This document shows, in pieces, positions 5,215 through 6,943 of a stretch of 6,943 nt of DNA. Position 1 is the stretch's first letter. Each line of letters begins with the position of its first letter. A program made the position numbers and the translations under genes. The notes below the pieces were generated by a model. The model searched no databases. It was not told where the DNA came from and saw only the letters and a list, made by a program, of their open reading frames with translations. Where the stretch lies: the NCBI GenBank assembly GCA_019057775.1, contig JAHLWT010000216.1, forward strand, positions 1-6,943, given 5' to 3'. Origin of the DNA: Promethearchaeota archaeon. GTDB lineage: Archaea; Asgardarchaeota; Lokiarchaeia; Sigynarchaeales; SOKP01.

Positions 5215-6943
5215 TTTATAACGAAAAAGAAATTTTGAAAGAAAATATGGAGAAAATTAAACAAGTTGAAAAAACGATTAAAAATTGGTCTGATTTAGAG
5301 ACACTAATATCAACAATTTCGTCCAGATTCCTTGTTAATTTAGATTTAGACGAGGATATTAACGCATCGCTACGCGATATGGGCATTTTAAGTGGTGCGA
5401 GTCGTGTTTATCTTTTTCTTTTTAACGAAGATAAGAAAATTATGAATAACACTCATGAATGGTGTGCTGAAGGCGTATCTTCGCAAATCCATATTTTTCA
5501 AGATTTAAAATTTGCGACGCTTCCCTGGTGGATGGAACAACTTAGAAGTGGAAATATAATTCACATCAACGATGTTTCTGAATTACCTGAAGAAGCTAAA
5601 TCAACGAAAGAATTGCTAAAAATACAAAATACAAAATCTGTTCTTACATACCCCCTATATGTTAAAGGAGTTTTGGCAGGATTCATTGGCTTCGATAACG
5701 TTGAAAATACAAGGGAATGGAAAACAGAAGACTTTTCATTATTACGAATTTCTTCACAAATCATAGGAAATGCTCTTGAACGAGATGTTACAGAGCAAAT
5801 GTTGATAGATTCGGAAGAAAAATATAGATTAATTATAGAAAATATAAACGATTTGATCTCGATAGTTGATTCTAAGCTTAAATTTGAATATATCAACGAT
5901 ATAACTGCTTTAAAATTATTAGGTTATTTAAAAGAAGAAATAATTGGAAGATCATATTTGGATTTTATACATCCCGAAGATATTGAAAGAGCAATTAAAG
6001 CTCTGAAAACAAGCTTTAAAACAGGAATGTCGCCTGTCGAATTAAGATTTAAACATAAAGAGGGTCGTTGGATAAGTTTTGAATGTAGAGGACAGGCATT
6101 TACAAATAAAGACGGAGAATTAAAAAGATTAATAATTTCAAGAGATATTACTGATCGCAAGTTTGCTGAAGAGAGATATAAGAATTTGTTTGAAAATTCA
6201 CCCAACGCGATAATATTAATTGATTTTAAGGGAATGGTTATCGATTCCAATTCAACAACTAAAAAAGTCTTTGGATATGATAAAAAATATTTTATCGGTA
6301 AATCTATTAACGATTTAGCAGAAGTATTTCCAGAGAAAATCAAACATTTTTTTAAATTAATTTTTCAAGCTTCTTTTAATAAAGATTTTCCCAAGCCAAT
6401 TGAAATTCAAGTTAAAATAAAAGATGGAATACATATTTGGGTAACCCTCCAAGCATCGATAATAAAACACGATAATAAAACCTTGATACAATTTCTATTC
6501 CAAGATATTACAGAAAAGAAAAAAGGAGAACTTCTAAAAGAAAAATTTAAAGAAGAACTGGAGATCGAAGTTCAAAAAAGAACAAAAGAATTGAAGAAGG
6601 CTCTTGAACAACAACAATTGTATTTGGATCAAATTGTAAAATCATCTCAATTTAAAACCGAATTTATGGCAACGATGTCTCACGAATTAAGAACGCCTTT
6701 AAACGCAATTATCGGTTTTGCCGACCTTTTATTAGAGGATTTTTATGGGGAATTAAATAAAGAACAAAACGAATTTATCGCAGATATTAAAAGCTCAGCA
6801 GAACACCAATTCGACATGATTAAACACATTTTAAATATTTCCAAAATAGAATCTGGACAATTAAATCTTAATATTCAAGAATTCTCGTTAAATTCGATGG
6901 TTGAGCAAATCAAATCAAACCTAAAACCTCTTTATTCTAAAAA
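5211..6943 (+). CDS. GAF-PAS-PAS sensor histidine kinase (3' end outside window)
   Basis: This is a cytoplasmic-type hybrid or classical histidine kinase; 577 residues are visible and the frame is open at the window end. A GAF domain spans about 26-190 (WSDLETLISTIS; ASRVYLFLFNED; TLPWWMEQLRSGNIIHINDV; YPLYVKGVLAGFIGFDN). PAS 1 covers 201-317 (SEEKYRLIIENINDLISIVD, HPEDIERA, ISRDITDRK). PAS 2 covers 321-437 (EERYKNLFENSPNAIILID, FQDITEKKK). A charged coiled coil (438-485, EVQKRTKELKKALEQQQL) leads to the dimerisation hairpin with H-box MSHELRTPLNAIIGF (His491), followed by ISKIESGQL. The ATPase domain must lie beyond 6943. There is no signal peptide or membrane segment. ATG 5211 follows an in-frame TAA at 5205, so it is the first possible start; Met13 is an alternative. 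It lies 110 nt after the Rag-like GTPase on the same strand, probably in the same cluster. Its intact hairpin is the closest visible relative of the His-less hairpin in the longin-like protein. Confidence 0.95.
   Translation, partial: MIYNEKEILKENMEKIKQVEKTIKNWSDLETLISTISSRFLVNLDLDEDINASLRDMGILSGASRVYLFLFNEDKKIMNNTHEWCAEGVSSQIHIFQDLKFATLPWWMEQLRSGNIIHINDVSELPEEAKSTKELLKIQNTKSVLTYPLYVKGVLAGFIGFDNVENTREWKTEDFSLLRISSQIIGNALERDVTEQMLIDSEEKYRLIIENINDLISIVDSKLKFEYINDITALKLLGYLKEEIIGRSYLDFIHPEDIERAIKALKTSFKTGMSPVELRFKHKEGRWISFECRGQAFTNKDGELKRLIISRDITDRKFAEERYKNLFENSPNAIILIDFKGMVIDSNSTTKKVFGYDKKYFIGKSINDLAEVFPEKIKHFFKLIFQASFNKDFPKPIEIQVKIKDGIHIWVTLQASIIKHDNKTLIQFLFQDITEKKKGELLKEKFKEELEIEVQKRTKELKKALEQQQLYLDQIVKSSQFKTEFMATMSHELRTPLNAIIGFADLLLEDFYGELNKEQNEFIADIKSSAEHQFDMIKHILNISKIESGQLNLNIQEFSLNSMVEQIKSNLKPLYSK

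Noticed and set aside
5561..6343. Two minus-strand frames of 111 and 139 residues
   Set aside because: Both are antisense to the GAF and PAS domains of the histidine kinase and show no family features.
1..6943. tRNA, rRNA, CRISPR array or insertion sequence
   Set aside because: No cloverleaf-like segment, regularly spaced repeats, transposase motifs or terminal inverted repeats were seen on reading through.

Overview
This AT-rich window is most likely archaeal and probably from an Asgard (Promethearchaeota, Lokiarchaeia-like) genome. The assignment rests on content. Two eukaryote-like small GTPases (one Arf-like, one Rag/Gtr-like) and a longin-like protein sit among PAS/GAF histidine kinases and a ribbon-helix-helix response regulator. 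Arginine is mostly AGA/CGA, and there is no strong bacterial-type promoter. The lineage call is an inference from protein families, not from a marker gene.

Layout. Positions 1-815 (+) are the 3' part of a PAS-histidine kinase. It converges, with a 23-nt gap, on 839-1588 (-), an unusual protein with an RHH DNA-binding domain, a histidine-kinase-type helical hairpin and a receiver domain, but no ATPase. A 198-nt intergenic stretch (1589-1786) carries a 10-bp hairpin dyad and a 12-bp perfect palindrome. Positions 1787-3176 (-) encode an Arf-like GTPase with a long N-terminal extension and a lysine-rich, polyproline C-terminal tail. As given, a single extra base inside the G domain (near 2848-2849) breaks it into two frames. 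A divergent intergenic region (3276-3531) with a 14-bp perfect palindrome separates it from a rightward cluster. That cluster is: 3532-4197, a longin-like domain fused to a histidine-kinase-type hairpin whose phosphoacceptor His is replaced by Met; about 4219-5100, a Rag/Gtr-like GTPase with a C-terminal winged-helix-like domain and no normal start codon; and 5211-6943, a GAF-PAS-PAS histidine kinase that runs off the window.

How the genes may work together (inference). In eukaryotes, Rag GTPases are controlled by longin-domain proteins (NPRL2/NPRL3, FLCN/FNIP). Here a longin-like protein carrying a kinase-type dimerisation hairpin lies 21 nt upstream of a Rag-like GTPase, which is followed by a sensor kinase. 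The cluster therefore looks like a possible link between two-component sensing and Rag-type GTPase control. The catalytic-domain-free hairpin in the RHH-receiver protein repeats the same motif. Two GTPase genes have start or frame anomalies, which may be assembly indels or real features.
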